In this document: positions 8,392 to 18,130 of the stretch, piece after piece | Numbering within the stretch: position 1 is the first letter of the stretch | How the letters are laid out: each line of letters opens with the position of its first letter | Origin: Agrococcus sp. | Lineage (GTDB): Bacteria; Actinomycetota; Actinomycetes; Actinomycetales; Microbacteriaceae | Length of the DNA: 57,093 nt | Direction: 5' to 3' | Assembly (NCBI GenBank): GCA_031178105.1 | Contig: JAPSJX010000003.1 | Span: 1 to 57,093, forward strand | Position numbers and translations under genes: made by a program | The notes under the pieces: generated by a model | The model's database searches: none | Told to the model about the DNA's origin: nothing | What the model saw: the letters and a program-made list of their open reading frames with translations, nothing else

Positions 8392-9822
8392 CTAGGCCTC
8401 AGGTGCCTGCGTGTCCGCCGCCGCTGCCGCGTCGGCTGCCTTCGTCCCGGGGCGATTGGTCGCGACCCAGCCCGTCATGTTGCGCTGCGGTGCGACGGTG
8501 ATCGCCAGCGCACCCGGCTCGACGTCCTTGCGGACGACCGTGCCTGCTCCAGTGTAGGCGCCGTCACCGATGGCGACGGGGGCGACGAAGACGTTGTGGC
8601 TGCCCGTGCGCACGTGCGAGCCGACCGTCGTGCGGTGCTTCGACTGGCCGTCGTAGTTCGCCGTGATGGTGCCCGCGCCGATGTTCGAGCCCTCGCCCAC
8701 GACGGTGTCGCCGATGTACGAGAGGTGGGGCACCTTGCTGCCGGCGCCGATCTGGGTGTTCTTCGTCTCGACGAACGTGCCCACCTTGCCGTCGTCGCCG
8801 ACGACGGAGTTGGGGCGCAGGTAGGCGAAGGGGCCGACGGATGCGCGTGCGCCGATGACCGAGAGCGTCGCGTCGGTGCGCTTGACGACCGCGTCCTCCC
8901 CCACCTCGGTGTCGACGAGCGTCGTGTCCGGGCCGACCGTGGCGCCGGCGGCGATCGCGGTGGCGCCGTGGAGCTGCGTGCCCGGGAGGATCGTGACGTC
9001 CTCGGCGAGCGTGACGTCGACGTCGATCCAGGTGGACGCGGGGTCGGTGATCGTGACGCCCGCCATCTGCCAGCGGCGGATGATGCGGTCGTTGAGCTCG
9101 TGCGCCGCCGCCGCGAGCTGGGTGCGGTCGTTGATGCCCCAGATCGCCCAGCTGTCACTCGCGGGCACGGCCTGGATGCGACCGCCGCTGGACTGCATGG
9201 CGAGCGCGGCGTCGGTGAGGTACATCTCGCCCTGCGCGTTGTCGCGCCCGATCGAGCGGAGGGCGGCCCGGAGCGCGGCCGCGTCGAACACGTAGATGCC
9301 GCCGTTGACCTCGTCGATCGCCCGCTCGGCGTCACTCGCGTCCTTCTGCTCGACGATGCGCACGAAGGCGCCCGCCTCGTCGCGCACGATCCGGCCGAGC
9401 CCGGTGGGGTCGCCGAGGTGCGCCGACAGGAGCGTCATCTGGTTGCCCTCGCGCTCGTGGCGCTCGACGAGCGAGCGGAGCGTGTCGGCGTCGATGAGCG
9501 GCACGTCGCCCGAGAGCACGACGACGTGGCCCTCGAAGTCGGCGATCGCGTCGAGGCCCTGCTCGACGGCACGGCCGGTGCCGGGCACGTCGTCCTGGTC
9601 GGCGATGCGCACGTGCGGGGCGAACTCGAGCACCGCCTCCGCCATCCGGTCGCGCTCGTGCCGGACGACCGCCACGATCGCCTCGGGGTGCAGCTCGCCC
9701 GCGGTGCGCAGCACGTGGGCGATGAGCGGCTTGCCGGCCAGCGGGTGCAACGGCTTGGGGGTGCGGCTCTTCATGCGCGTCCCGGCGCCTGCGGCGAGGA
9801 CGATGACGGCGATCGAGGGCAC
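8392..9822 (-). CDS. glmU: Bifunctional N-acetylglucosamine-1-phosphate uridyltransferase / glucosamine-1-phosphate acetyltransferase
   Basis: 476 residues. Catalyses the last two steps to UDP-GlcNAc, precursor of peptidoglycan and wall polymers. The N-terminal uridyltransferase opens with VIVLAAGAGTRMKSRTPK, and HVVVLSGDVPLI follows. The C-terminal left-handed beta-helix carries hexapeptide repeats and VGTFVETKNTQIGAGSKV, LSYIGDTVVGEGSNIGAG and NYDGQSKHRT, the acetyltransferase active site. An ATG at 9834 is also in frame, but the GTG at 9822 is preferred because GGGAG stands five bases before it. A TACCCT box at 9857-9862 gives a leader of about 28 bases. First gene of glmU-prs-hypothetical-rlmC. 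Confidence 0.94.
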   Translation of the reverse strand: MPSIAVIVLAAGAGTRMKSRTPKPLHPLAGKPLIAHVLRTAGELHPEAIVAVVRHERDRMAEAVLEFAPHVRIADQDDVPGTGRAVEQGLDAIADFEGHVVVLSGDVPLIDADTLRSLVERHEREGNQMTLLSAHLGDPTGLGRIVRDEAGAFVRIVEQKDASDAERAIDEVNGGIYVFDAAALRAALRSIGRDNAQGEMYLTDAALAMQSSGGRIQAVPASDSWAIWGINDRTQLAAAAHELNDRIIRRWQMAGVTITDPASTWIDVDVTLAEDVTILPGTQLHGATAIAAGATVGPDTTLVDTEVGEDAVVKRTDATLSVIGARASVGPFAYLRPNSVVGDDGKVGTFVETKNTQIGAGSKVPHLSYIGDTVVGEGSNIGAGTITANYDGQSKHRTTVGSHVRTGSHNVFVAPVAIGDGAYTGAGTVVRKDVEPGALAITVAPQRNMTGWVATNRPGTKAADAAAAADTQAPEA

Positions 9823-9856
9823 GGGGTCTCCCATCGGTGTGCGGTGATGCGGGTTC

Positions 9857-9862
9857 AGGGTA
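9857..9862 (-). promoter_or_regulatory. -10 element TACCCT upstream of glmU
   Basis: TACCCT on the minus strand, 35 bases before the preferred GTG of glmU. It leaves room for a leader with the GGGAG ribosome-binding site. No clear -35. Confidence 0.4.
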
Positions 9863-9914
9863 TCGGCGCCGAGCGGCGGCGCTCGCGACCGCGCTCGCGA
9901 CAGCCGCGGCGCAG

Positions 9915-9920
9915 TACCCT
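9915..9920 (+). promoter_or_regulatory. -10 element TACCCT of tRNA-Gln
   Basis: TACCCT lies 11 bases before the first base of the mature tRNA, the distance expected for a transcript starting just upstream of the tRNA 5' end. Confidence 0.5.
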
Positions 9921-9931
9921 GATGGCTGCGA

Positions 9932-10002
9932 TCCGCCATGGTGTAACGGCAGCACAGCGGCCTTTGGAGCCGTTTGTCCAGGTTCGAATCCTGGTGGCGG
10001 AG
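9932..10002 (+). tRNA. tRNA-Gln (anticodon TTG)
   Basis: 71-base cloverleaf. Acceptor arms TCCGCCA (9932-9938) and TGGCGGA (9995-10001) pair perfectly, with G10002 as discriminator. The anticodon loop CTTTGGA reads TTG and decodes CAA/CAG. The T-loop GGTTCGAATCC is canonical. CCA is not encoded after the discriminator, so it must be added post-transcriptionally. Confidence 0.97.
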
Positions 10003-10064
10003 CACGCTGCGCGGCGCACCAGCCGCGGCGCCGACGCCAGCGACCCTCGCGCCGCCCCCCCGTC

Positions 10065-10108
10065 GAGGGTCTGCGTCCGAGTTGCCCTGAGCTCGGACGC
10101 AGACCCTC
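10065..10108 (+). terminator. 17-bp perfect hairpin downstream of tRNA-Gln
   Basis: GAGGGTCTGCGTCCGAG at 10065-10081 pairs perfectly with 10092-10108 around a 10-base loop. The position 63 bases after the tRNA fits a factor-independent terminator without a T-tract. A related, weaker hairpin follows at 10146-10173, so it could also be a member of a dispersed repeat family. Confidence 0.55.
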
Positions 10109-10145
10109 AACTGCGCGAGCGCTTCGGCGGGCCCGTTCAGGGTTC

Positions 10146-10173
10146 GCGTCCGAGTCGGCATCGACTCCGACGC
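10146..10173. repeat. Second hairpin related to the one after tRNA-Gln
   Basis: A 12-bp stem with one mismatch (GCGTCCGAGTCG at 10146-10157 against 10162-10173) around a GCAT loop. It shares the GCGTCCGAG / CGACGCAGACC sequence with the preceding hairpin. Nothing else is visible between the tRNA and the MarR gene. Confidence 0.5.
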
Positions 10174-10235
10174 AGACCGTCGACGGGCTGCAGGGAGCCG
10201 CCCGACCGGGTGCCGGCCGATGCGAGGATGAGGGC

Positions 10236-10715
10236 ATGACCGACGACGTCGACCGCATCATGGCGCAATGGATGCGCGTGCGCCCGGATGCGGACGTGTC
10301 GCCCCTCGCGGTGCTGAGCCGCATGACGCGCATCTCGCGCCAGCTCGGCCGGGTGCGCGCGGAGGCCTTCCAGCTGGCCGGGCTCGAGCCGTGGCAGTGG
10401 GACGTGCTCGCCGCGCTCCGCCGCGCCGACGGGCCGCTGAGCCCGAAGGACCTCATCGCGCAGACGATGGTGACGAGCGGCACGATGACGAACCGCATCG
10501 ACAACCTCGTCGCGTCCGGCCTGGTCGAGCGCGTGGACGGCTCCGCCGACCGTCGGGTGCGGCTCGTCGGGCTGACCGACGAGGGCATCGACCGCGTCGA
10601 CGTGGCGCTCGACGCACTGCTGGACTCGGAGCGGCGGCTGCTGCGCTCGATCCCCGCCGACGACCAGGCGCGGCTCGCGGAGCTGCTGCGCGTGCTCGCC
10701 GACGCGATGCTCTGA
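10236..10715 (+). CDS. MarR-family transcriptional regulator
   Basis: 159 residues, normal MarR size. The winged helix-turn-helix covers about residues 45-115: LEPWQWDVLAALRRADGPLS, then recognition-helix region MVTSGTMTNRIDNLVASGLV, then the wing ERVDGSADRRVRLVGLTDEG with the conserved DxRxxR-type arrangement. N- and C-terminal helices would form the dimer. It probably represses a nearby or its own promoter; the ligand and target are unknown. It lies between tRNA-Gln and convergent ahcY and is followed by a very strong hairpin. Confidence 0.9.
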   Translation: MTDDVDRIMAQWMRVRPDADVSPLAVLSRMTRISRQLGRVRAEAFQLAGLEPWQWDVLAALRRADGPLSPKDLIAQTMVTSGTMTNRIDNLVASGLVERVDGSADRRVRLVGLTDEGIDRVDVALDALLDSERRLLRSIPADDQARLAELLRVLADAML

Positions 10716-10723
10716 CCCCCGAA

Positions 10724-10786
10724 CGCCGAACTTCCCCGAACCGCGGGTTCTCGCCTCGAGAACCCGCGGTTCGGGGAAGCTCGGCG
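10724..10786. terminator. Bidirectional 28-bp hairpin between marR-like gene and ahcY
   Basis: Arms 10724-10751 and 10759-10786 pair over 28 bp with a single mismatch around the 7-base loop CGCCTCG. The arms begin 9 bases after the MarR stop and end 3 bases before the ahcY stop. One of the strongest inverted repeats in the window; no T-tract. Confidence 0.8.
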
Positions 10787-10788
10787 GA

Positions 10789-12225
10789 TCAGTAGCGGTA
10801 GTGCTCGGGCTTGAACGGGCCCTCGGGGCGCACGCCGATGTAGGCGGCCTGCTCCGGGCTCAGCGTCGTGAGGCGAGCGCCGAGCGCGTCGAGGTGGAGG
10901 CGGGCGACCTCCTCGTCGAGCACCTTCGGGAGGCGGAAGACGCCGAGCTCGTAGTCCTTCGTCGCGAGCTCGATCTGCGCGAGCACCTGGTTCGAGAACG
11001 AGTTCGACATCACGAACGAGGGGTGACCGGTCGCGTTGCCGAGGTTCATGAGCCGGCCCTCCGACAGGACGAGGATCGAGCGGCCCGACGGCATCCGCCA
11101 CTCGTGCACCTGCGGCTTGATCTCGACGCGCTCGGCACCCGAGCGCTCGAGCGCGGCGATGTCGATCTCGTTGTCGAAGTGGCCAACGTTCGCGACGATC
11201 GCGAGGTGCTTCATGCCCTGCAGGTGCTCGAGCGTGATGACGTGCTCGTTGCCGGTCGTGGTGACCCAGATGTCGACCTCGTCGAGGCAGTCCTCGACGC
11301 GCGCGACGCGGAAGCCGTCCATCGCCGCCTGCAGCGCGCAGATCGGGTCGACCTCGCTCACGATGACGCGAGCGCCCTGGCCCTTCAGGGCCTCCGCGGC
11401 GCCCTTGCCGACGTCGCCGTAGCCGACGACGAACGCCGTCTTGCCGCCGATCAGCACGTCGGTCGCCCGGTTGAGGCCGTCCGGGAGCGAGTGACGGATG
11501 CCGTACCGGTTGTCGAACTTCGACTTCGTCACCGAGTCGTTGACGTTGATCGCGGGGAACAGCAGCCGCCCGTCGGCGAAGAGCTGCTCGAGGCGGTGCA
11601 CGCCGGTCGTGGTCTCCTCTGTGACGCCGCGCAGCTGCTCGGCGATGCGCGTCCAGCGCTGCGGGTCCTCGGCGAGGGTCGCGGCGATGAGCGCGTCGAT
11701 CACGCGCAGCTCGTCGGGGGCGCCGTCGGGCGTGACGGGCGCGCTGCCCGCGAGCTCGGCGTCGCGGCCGCGGTGCACGAGCATGGTCGCGTCGCCGCCG
11801 TCGTCCAGGATGAGCGTCGGCCCCTGCGGGAAGTCGAAGATGCGGGTCGTGCAGGCCCAGTACTCCTCGAGCGTCTCACCCTTCCAGGCGAACACGGGCA
11901 CGCCCGCGGGCGCCTCCGGGGTGCCGGCGCCGACGACGATGGCCGCTGCCGCCTCGTCCTGGGTGGAGAAGATGTTGCAGCTCGCCCAGCGCACGTCGGC
12001 GCCGAGCGCGACGAGCGTCTCGATGAGCACCGCCGTCTGCACCGTCATGTGCAGGCTGCCGGCGATGCGCTGGCCGGCGAGCGGCTGCTCGTCGGCGTAG
12101 CGGCGGCGCAGCTCCATGAGCCCCGGCATCTCGTGCTCGGCGAGGCGGATCTGGTGGCGGCCGGCCTCGGCGAGGCTGAGGTCGCGGACGCGGTGCTCGA
12201 GGGCGCGGGCGGCGATATCGGTCAT
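10789..12225 (-). CDS. ahcY: S-adenosylhomocysteinase
   Basis: 478 residues. Cleaves S-adenosylhomocysteine to adenosine and homocysteine with a tightly bound NAD+, so that methyl transfer can continue. Motifs include [35 protein letters not shown], the NAD-binding [40 protein letters not shown] and the C-terminal KPEHYRY. Two in-frame ATGs occur; the one at 12225 is preferred because GGGAGG (12240-12235) is nine bases upstream, while it would abut the other. The leader carries a striking G-run array (separate entry). Single-gene unit. Confidence 0.96.
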   Translation of the reverse strand: MTDIAARALEHRVRDLSLAEAGRHQIRLAEHEMPGLMELRRRYADEQPLAGQRIAGSLHMTVQTAVLIETLVALGADVRWASCNIFSTQDEAAAAIVVGAGTPEAPAGVPVFAWKGETLEEYWACTTRIFDFPQGPTLILDDGGDATMLVHRGRDAELAGSAPVTPDGAPDELRVIDALIAATLAEDPQRWTRIAEQLRGVTEETTTGVHRLEQLFADGRLLFPAINVNDSVTKSKFDNRYGIRHSLPDGLNRATDVLIGGKTAFVVGYGDVGKGAAEALKGQGARVIVSEVDPICALQAAMDGFRVARVEDCLDEVDIWVTTTGNEHVITLEHLQGMKHLAIVANVGHFDNEIDIAALERSGAERVEIKPQVHEWRMPSGRSILVLSEGRLMNLGNATGHPSFVMSNSFSNQVLAQIELATKDYELGVFRLPKVLDEEVARLHLDALGARLTTLSPEQAAYIGVRPEGPFKPEHYRY

Positions 12226-12237
12226 GCCACCCATCCT

Positions 12238-12256
12238 CCCACCCCACCCCCTCCCC
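12238..12256 (-). promoter_or_regulatory. G-quadruplex-forming tract in the ahcY leader, overlapping the ribosome-binding site
   Basis: On the coding (minus) strand the runs are GGGG-A-GGGGG-T-GGGG-T-GGG: four tracts of at least three G separated by single-base loops. The last tract is the first half of the Shine-Dalgarno GGGAGG. Such a sequence is expected to fold into a stable parallel quadruplex in RNA and could hide the ribosome-binding site. The folding and any regulation are inference. Confidence 0.5.
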
Positions 12257-12262
12257 GTCCGG

Positions 12263-12273
12263 CAGTGGTCACC
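12263..12273. repeat. CAGTGGTCACC, left copy
   Basis: An 11-base sequence repeated exactly at 13378-13388, so that the two direct copies bracket the DUF559-like gene. Ten bases recur inverted at 13423-13432. Confidence 0.5.
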
Positions 12274-12420
12274 AAGTGCAGCTTCCGCCGCCATTCACCC
12301 GCCAATCGTGCCCACTGCTCCGCTCCGCCCGGTCGGCTGGCCGAGCGACGGGGCTGCCGCTGTCCACAGGGGCGGCTCCCGGCGCGGCGGGGACATCCCG
12401 CGGCGCCGCAGCATGCCGCC

Positions 12421-13377
12421 ATGGATGCGCTCCCATGGTCGGTGTCCGTCGGTGACGCGCTCGCGGCTGGGGCGACCCGCGCGTCGCTGCGGCGCGTCGC
12501 GCTCGCGGCCCCCGCGTGGGGCTCCCGCGTCGATGCGGAGGCTGCTGCCGCCGACGCGCGCACCGCGATGCTCGCAGCGCTGCGGGCCATCCAGCGGGAC
12601 GATCAGTTCTGCTCCCACACCACTGCTGCGCGCGCGCACGGGATGCCGCTGCCGCAGCGCCTCGACGACGACCCGATCCACATCGCGTCGCCCACGGGCA
12701 CCGGACGGATGCGTCGTCCGGGGGTGACCGGGCACCGGCTGAAGTCCCGGACCGTCACGATCGACGGCGTCCGGGTCGAGTCGCGCGAGGACACGTTCGT
12801 GCACCTCGCGACGATCCTCGACCAGACCGAGCTCACGATCGTCGCGGACTGGCTCGTCTCACCCCGACGCAGCGCCCCGTTGACCATCGGAGCGCTCGTC
12901 ACCCACTGCCGCCGCTATACGGGGGCGCGCGGCATCCCGACCGCGCTCGCGGCGCTCGCCGAGGCACAGGTCGGCGCCGAGTCACCGCGCGAGACCGAGT
13001 CGCGGCTGCTCATGCTGCATCTGGGCGCCCCGCCCATGCTGCTGAACTTCAACGTCTACGACGAGCAGCGGCGCTTCCTCTTCCGGCTCGACGGCGGATG
13101 GCCGCAGCTCCGAGCCGGGTGGGAGTACGACGGCCGCGGCCACCATCAGGACCCCGCACAGGCCGCCCGCGACCTGGACCGGCTGGACCGCGCCGCCGAG
13201 CTCGGCTGGCGGGTCCGGCGCTTCGGCACCATCCACTTCCAGCGCGCCGGGGTGCCCGAGTTCGAGGCATTCGTGGCGGAGGTGCGTGCCCGCCAGGCCG
13301 CCCTCGACCGCGGCAGCCCGCCCGCGCGACTCGGCTACTGGTCGCTCGCCGAGCGCGGTGCCCTGCTCCAGCGGTGA
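12421..13377 (+). CDS. DUF559-like / AbiEi-like protein with possible PD-(D/E)xK nuclease fold
   Basis: 318 residues. The N-terminal part (about 1-110) looks like a winged-helix plus AbiEi-type region (ALAAGATRASLRRVAL, FCSHTTAARAHGMPLP). The C-terminal part carries LFRLDGGWPQLRAGWEYDG and then GWRVRRFG, the layout of the Vsr/DUF559 restriction-like fold, with D and E in place but YD where a catalytic lysine would be expected. Such proteins are frequent in Microbacteriaceae; members are called type IV antitoxin-like or endonuclease-domain proteins, and no function is proven. No partner toxin lies next to it. It is bracketed by direct repeats. The ATG at 12421 has no evident ribosome-binding site. 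Confidence 0.7.
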   Translation: MDALPWSVSVGDALAAGATRASLRRVALAAPAWGSRVDAEAAAADARTAMLAALRAIQRDDQFCSHTTAARAHGMPLPQRLDDDPIHIASPTGTGRMRRPGVTGHRLKSRTVTIDGVRVESREDTFVHLATILDQTELTIVADWLVSPRRSAPLTIGALVTHCRRYTGARGIPTALAALAEAQVGAESPRETESRLLMLHLGAPPMLLNFNVYDEQRRFLFRLDGGWPQLRAGWEYDGRGHHQDPAQAARDLDRLDRAAELGWRVRRFGTIHFQRAGVPEFEAFVAEVRARQAALDRGSPPARLGYWSLAERGALLQR

Positions 13378-13451
13378 CAGTGGTCACCATCTCCGGTCTC
13401 GCCCGGGTCGGGATTGCACATCGTGACCACTGCCAGACCCGCGGGCGGGTC
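13378..13451. terminator. Inverted repeats between DUF559-like gene and rmlC/rmlD
   Basis: CAGTGGTCAC at 13378-13387 is inverted at 13423-13432. A GC-rich palindrome GACCCGCGGGCGGGTC at 13436-13451 runs into the stop codon of the convergent gene. Either could act as a bidirectional terminator. The first also forms one half of the direct repeat pair around the DUF559-like gene. Confidence 0.45.
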
Positions 13452-14883
13452 AGGCGGCGGGGAGCGCTCGCACGTACTCCTCGAGCATCGCGAACTGGTC
13501 GCGCGGCTCGAAGCCCGTCGCCTCCAGCTTCGCGAGCCGCATCGCGCTGTGGCGCGGCCTCGGCGCGACGCCGGTCCTCGACGCGAAGTACTCCTCGGTC
13601 GACACGGGGGCGACGCTCGCGGCGTCGCGGCCGACGAGCTCGAACACGCGCCGCGCGATCGTCGCCCAGCTCACCGCCTCGCCGCCGTTCGACACGTTGT
13701 ACAGGCCGTGCGGGGCCCCGGTCCGGAGCAGGTGGTCGATGGCGCGCGAGAGCTCGCTGGCGAAGGTGAGCCTGCCGACCTGGTCGTCGACGACCTGCGG
13801 CTCCACGCCGCGCCGCGCGAGCGACGCCATCGTCGAGACGAAGTTCGACCCCTCCCCCACGACCCACGAGGTGCGCACGATGTAGTGCTTCGGCGCCGCG
13901 GCGACAGCGAGGTCGCCCGCGGCCTTCGTCTGCGCGTACACGCCGAGCGGTCCGAGCGGATCCTGCTCGTCGCGCTCGCCCTCGCGGTCGTCGAAGACGT
14001 AGTCGCTCGAGACGTGCACGAGGGTGAGCCGGTGCTGCGCCGCGATCGAGGCGAGCCTCGCGGGGCCCGAGGCGTTGACCGCCCACGCCTGGCGCCGGCC
14101 GTCCTCGGTCTCGGCGGCGTCGACGGCCGTGTAGCCGGCGGCGTTCACCACCGTGTCGTAGGACGACCAGCGGATGCCGTCGAGCGTCTCGGGGCGCGCG
14201 AGGTCGACGCGGTCGCGGCCCGCGTAGTCGACGTCGCGCCGGTCGGCCCACTGCGCGCGCAGCGCGACGCCGAGCTGCCCGTTCGCGCCCAGCACGAGCG
14301 TGCGCCGGGGCGGCATGGGCGTGACGTCGGCGAGCAGCGGGTGCGCGCGGTCCTTGTCGCTCAGCTCCGCCTCGTCGAGCGGGATCGGCCACGCGATGGC
14401 GGCGGTCGGGTCGGCGAGGTTCAAGAACGTGTACTCGCCCTGCGCATCCGCCGACCAGTGGTCGTTGACGAGGTAGGAGTACGCGGTGTCGACCTCGAGC
14501 GCCTGGAACGCGTTGCCCACGCCGCGGGGCACGAAGACCGCGATCGACGGGTCGATCTCGATGCTGAAGGTGGCGCCGAACGACGGCCCCTCGCGCAGGT
14601 CGACCCAGGCGCCGAAGACGCGGCCGGAGGCGACCGAGATGTACTTGTCCCACGGCTCGGCGTGGATGCCGCGGGTGACGCCGGCCGCCGCGTTGAACGA
14701 GATGTTGTTCTGCACCGGCCCGAAGTCGGGCAGCCCGAGCTCGAGCTGCTTCTCGCGCTGCCAGTTCTCCTTGAACCAGCCGCGGTTGTCGCCGTGGACG
14801 GGCAGGTCGATCACGAGGAAGCCCGGGATCGGGGTCTCGCGCACCGCGAGCTGCTTGCCCGTCTGCATGGGGGTCGTCGTCAC
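13450..14883 (-). CDS. Fused dTDP-4-dehydrorhamnose 3,5-epimerase / dTDP-4-dehydrorhamnose reductase
   Basis: 477 residues holding the last two steps of dTDP-L-rhamnose synthesis in one chain. Residues 1-185 are an RmlC cupin: GVTRGIHAEPWDKYISV with the catalytic-type His74, and FVPRGVGNAFQALE. Residues 194-477 are an RmlD short-chain reductase: LVLGANGQLGVALR for NADPH, VNAAGYTAVDAAE, and the YxxxK pair Y316/K320 in YAQTKAAGDLAV. The fusion is a known arrangement in some Actinobacteria and should channel the intermediate. It starts with GTG 10 bases after the rmlB stop, so the two form an operon and are probably coupled. Confidence 0.9.
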   Translation of the reverse strand: MTTTPMQTGKQLAVRETPIPGFLVIDLPVHGDNRGWFKENWQREKQLELGLPDFGPVQNNISFNAAAGVTRGIHAEPWDKYISVASGRVFGAWVDLREGPSFGATFSIEIDPSIAVFVPRGVGNAFQALEVDTAYSYLVNDHWSADAQGEYTFLNLADPTAAIAWPIPLDEAELSDKDRAHPLLADVTPMPPRRTLVLGANGQLGVALRAQWADRRDVDYAGRDRVDLARPETLDGIRWSSYDTVVNAAGYTAVDAAETEDGRRQAWAVNASGPARLASIAAQHRLTLVHVSSDYVFDDREGERDEQDPLGPLGVYAQTKAAGDLAVAAAPKHYIVRTSWVVGEGSNFVSTMASLARRGVEPQVVDDQVGRLTFASELSRAIDHLLRTGAPHGLYNVSNGGEAVSWATIARRVFELVGRDAASVAPVSTEEYFASRTGVAPRPRHSAMRLAKLEATGFEPRDQFAMLEEYVRALPAA

Positions 14884-14893
14884 CTGCGCGACC

Positions 14894-17324
<2,431 letters not shown>

Positions 17325-17358
17325 GGTTCCTCTTCGGGTCATCGGGGTGGTGGGTCGC

Positions 17359-17583
17359 CTAGCGCGACGCGCGGTCGGGCTCGTGGCGCACGACCTGCCA
17401 GCCGGTGGGCCCGGTGGCGCGGTCGGCGTGCGGATCGCACAGGTCGTAGCTGCCCTCGATCGCGCCTCGCCGGCTGGCCGGCTGCAGCGGGCCGACCACG
17501 AGCAGCTGCGCCGCGTAGTCGACGGTGACGGTGCGGTCGGCGTACCGGCGGCACCCGGGCCGAGAGCACATCGCGTCGTCCAT
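17359..17583 (-). CDS. DUF3499-family small protein
   Basis: 74 residues. It starts MDDAMCSRPGCRRYADRTV and has YDLCDPHADRATGPTGWQVV near the end, the conserved layout of DUF3499 (a CxxxxC pair plus CxxH, suggesting a small zinc-binding domain). Function unknown; in Actinobacteria it is almost always beside the phosphomannomutase gene. The frame is open further upstream, but a TACCCT box seven bases before the ATG at 17583 supports a leaderless start there. Divergent from the next gene. Confidence 0.85.
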   Translation of the reverse strand: MDDAMCSRPGCRRYADRTVTVDYAAQLLVVGPLQPASRRGAIEGSYDLCDPHADRATGPTGWQVVRHEPDRASR

Positions 17584-17590
17584 CCGCTCC

Positions 17591-17596
17591 AGGGTA
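17591..17596 (-). promoter_or_regulatory. -10 element TACCCT, leaderless promoter of DUF3499 gene
   Basis: TACCCT followed by GGAGCGG and the ATG at 17583. It forms a divergent pair with the TAGGAT box at 17636-17641, leaving 64 bases between two start codons. Confidence 0.5.
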
Positions 17597-17635
17597 GCGG
17601 CGACCGGGCGCCGGGGCCGCGCGCCGGGCGGCACG

Positions 17636-17641
17636 TAGGAT
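17636..17641 (+). promoter_or_regulatory. -10 element TAGGAT, leaderless promoter of Rv3259-like gene
   Basis: TAGGAT followed by six bases and the ATG at 17648. Confidence 0.5.
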
Positions 17642-17647
17642 GTCGCC

Positions 17648-18070
17648 ATGCACGCGCGCCAGCACTCCCGCGGCTCCCGCCACGGGCGCGAGATGCGCTC
17701 GTCGGTCGCCGGCCCGGTGCTGCCGTTCCTCTCGTCGCGCGAGACGCGCTTCGAGGACATCGCAGCGGATGCCGCGGACTACGTGATGTCGCTGTGGCCG
17801 GCGGAGCTCGGGGACGTGCTCTTCCAGTGGGCGGACATGCCGCCGCGGTCGATCGCCGACCGCATCGACGAGGTGCCGGAGTGGGCGGTCGATGCCGCGC
17901 AGCGCACGATCACGATCTACCGGCTGCCGCTGCAGCGCCTGCCGCGCGTGCACATCGATGACCCCTGGCACCGCCAGGTGGCGATCGAGGGCGCCGTCTT
18001 CCGGGCGGCGGCGGAGCTCATCGGGCGGGACCCGTGGGAGGTCGCGCCGGATCGCTGGCGGCACCACTGA
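17648..18070 (+). CDS. Metallopeptidase-family (Rv3259-like) protein without HExxH
   Basis: 140 residues. From position and layout it belongs with the small actinobacterial proteins annotated as 'metallopeptidase family protein' next to DUF3499 (Rv3259 in M. tuberculosis). The N-terminus is basic, the middle has EDIAADAADYVMSLWPAELG, then TITIYRLPLQRL, and the C-terminus is VAIEGAVFRAAAELIGRDP. Where a zincin would have HExxH, only an E and hydrophobic residues remain, so zinc peptidase activity is unlikely. Cytoplasmic, with no signal peptide. Divergent from DUF3499. Confidence 0.7.
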   Translation: MHARQHSRGSRHGREMRSSVAGPVLPFLSSRETRFEDIAADAADYVMSLWPAELGDVLFQWADMPPRSIADRIDEVPEWAVDAAQRTITIYRLPLQRLPRVHIDDPWHRQVAIEGAVFRAAAELIGRDPWEVAPDRWRHH

Positions 18071-18130
18071 GTCCGCCGGTCCCGGCTCGCGCGCCGCGCG
18101 CGACGAGCGGCGCGGGTCGCGGCCTCCGTG

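Noticed and set aside
9837-10235. Upstream extension of the MarR protein
   Set aside because: The frame is open from 9837 but crosses the tRNA-Gln gene. The ATG at 10236 begins the conserved domain region.
12226-12420. Possible SAH riboswitch upstream of ahcY
   Set aside because: No conserved SAH-riboswitch stems could be traced in the leader; the visible structure is the G-run array.
12421-13377. Toxin-antitoxin module around the AbiEi-like gene
   Set aside because: No AbiEii-type nucleotidyltransferase or other toxin lies next to it; its neighbours are ahcY and rmlC/rmlD.
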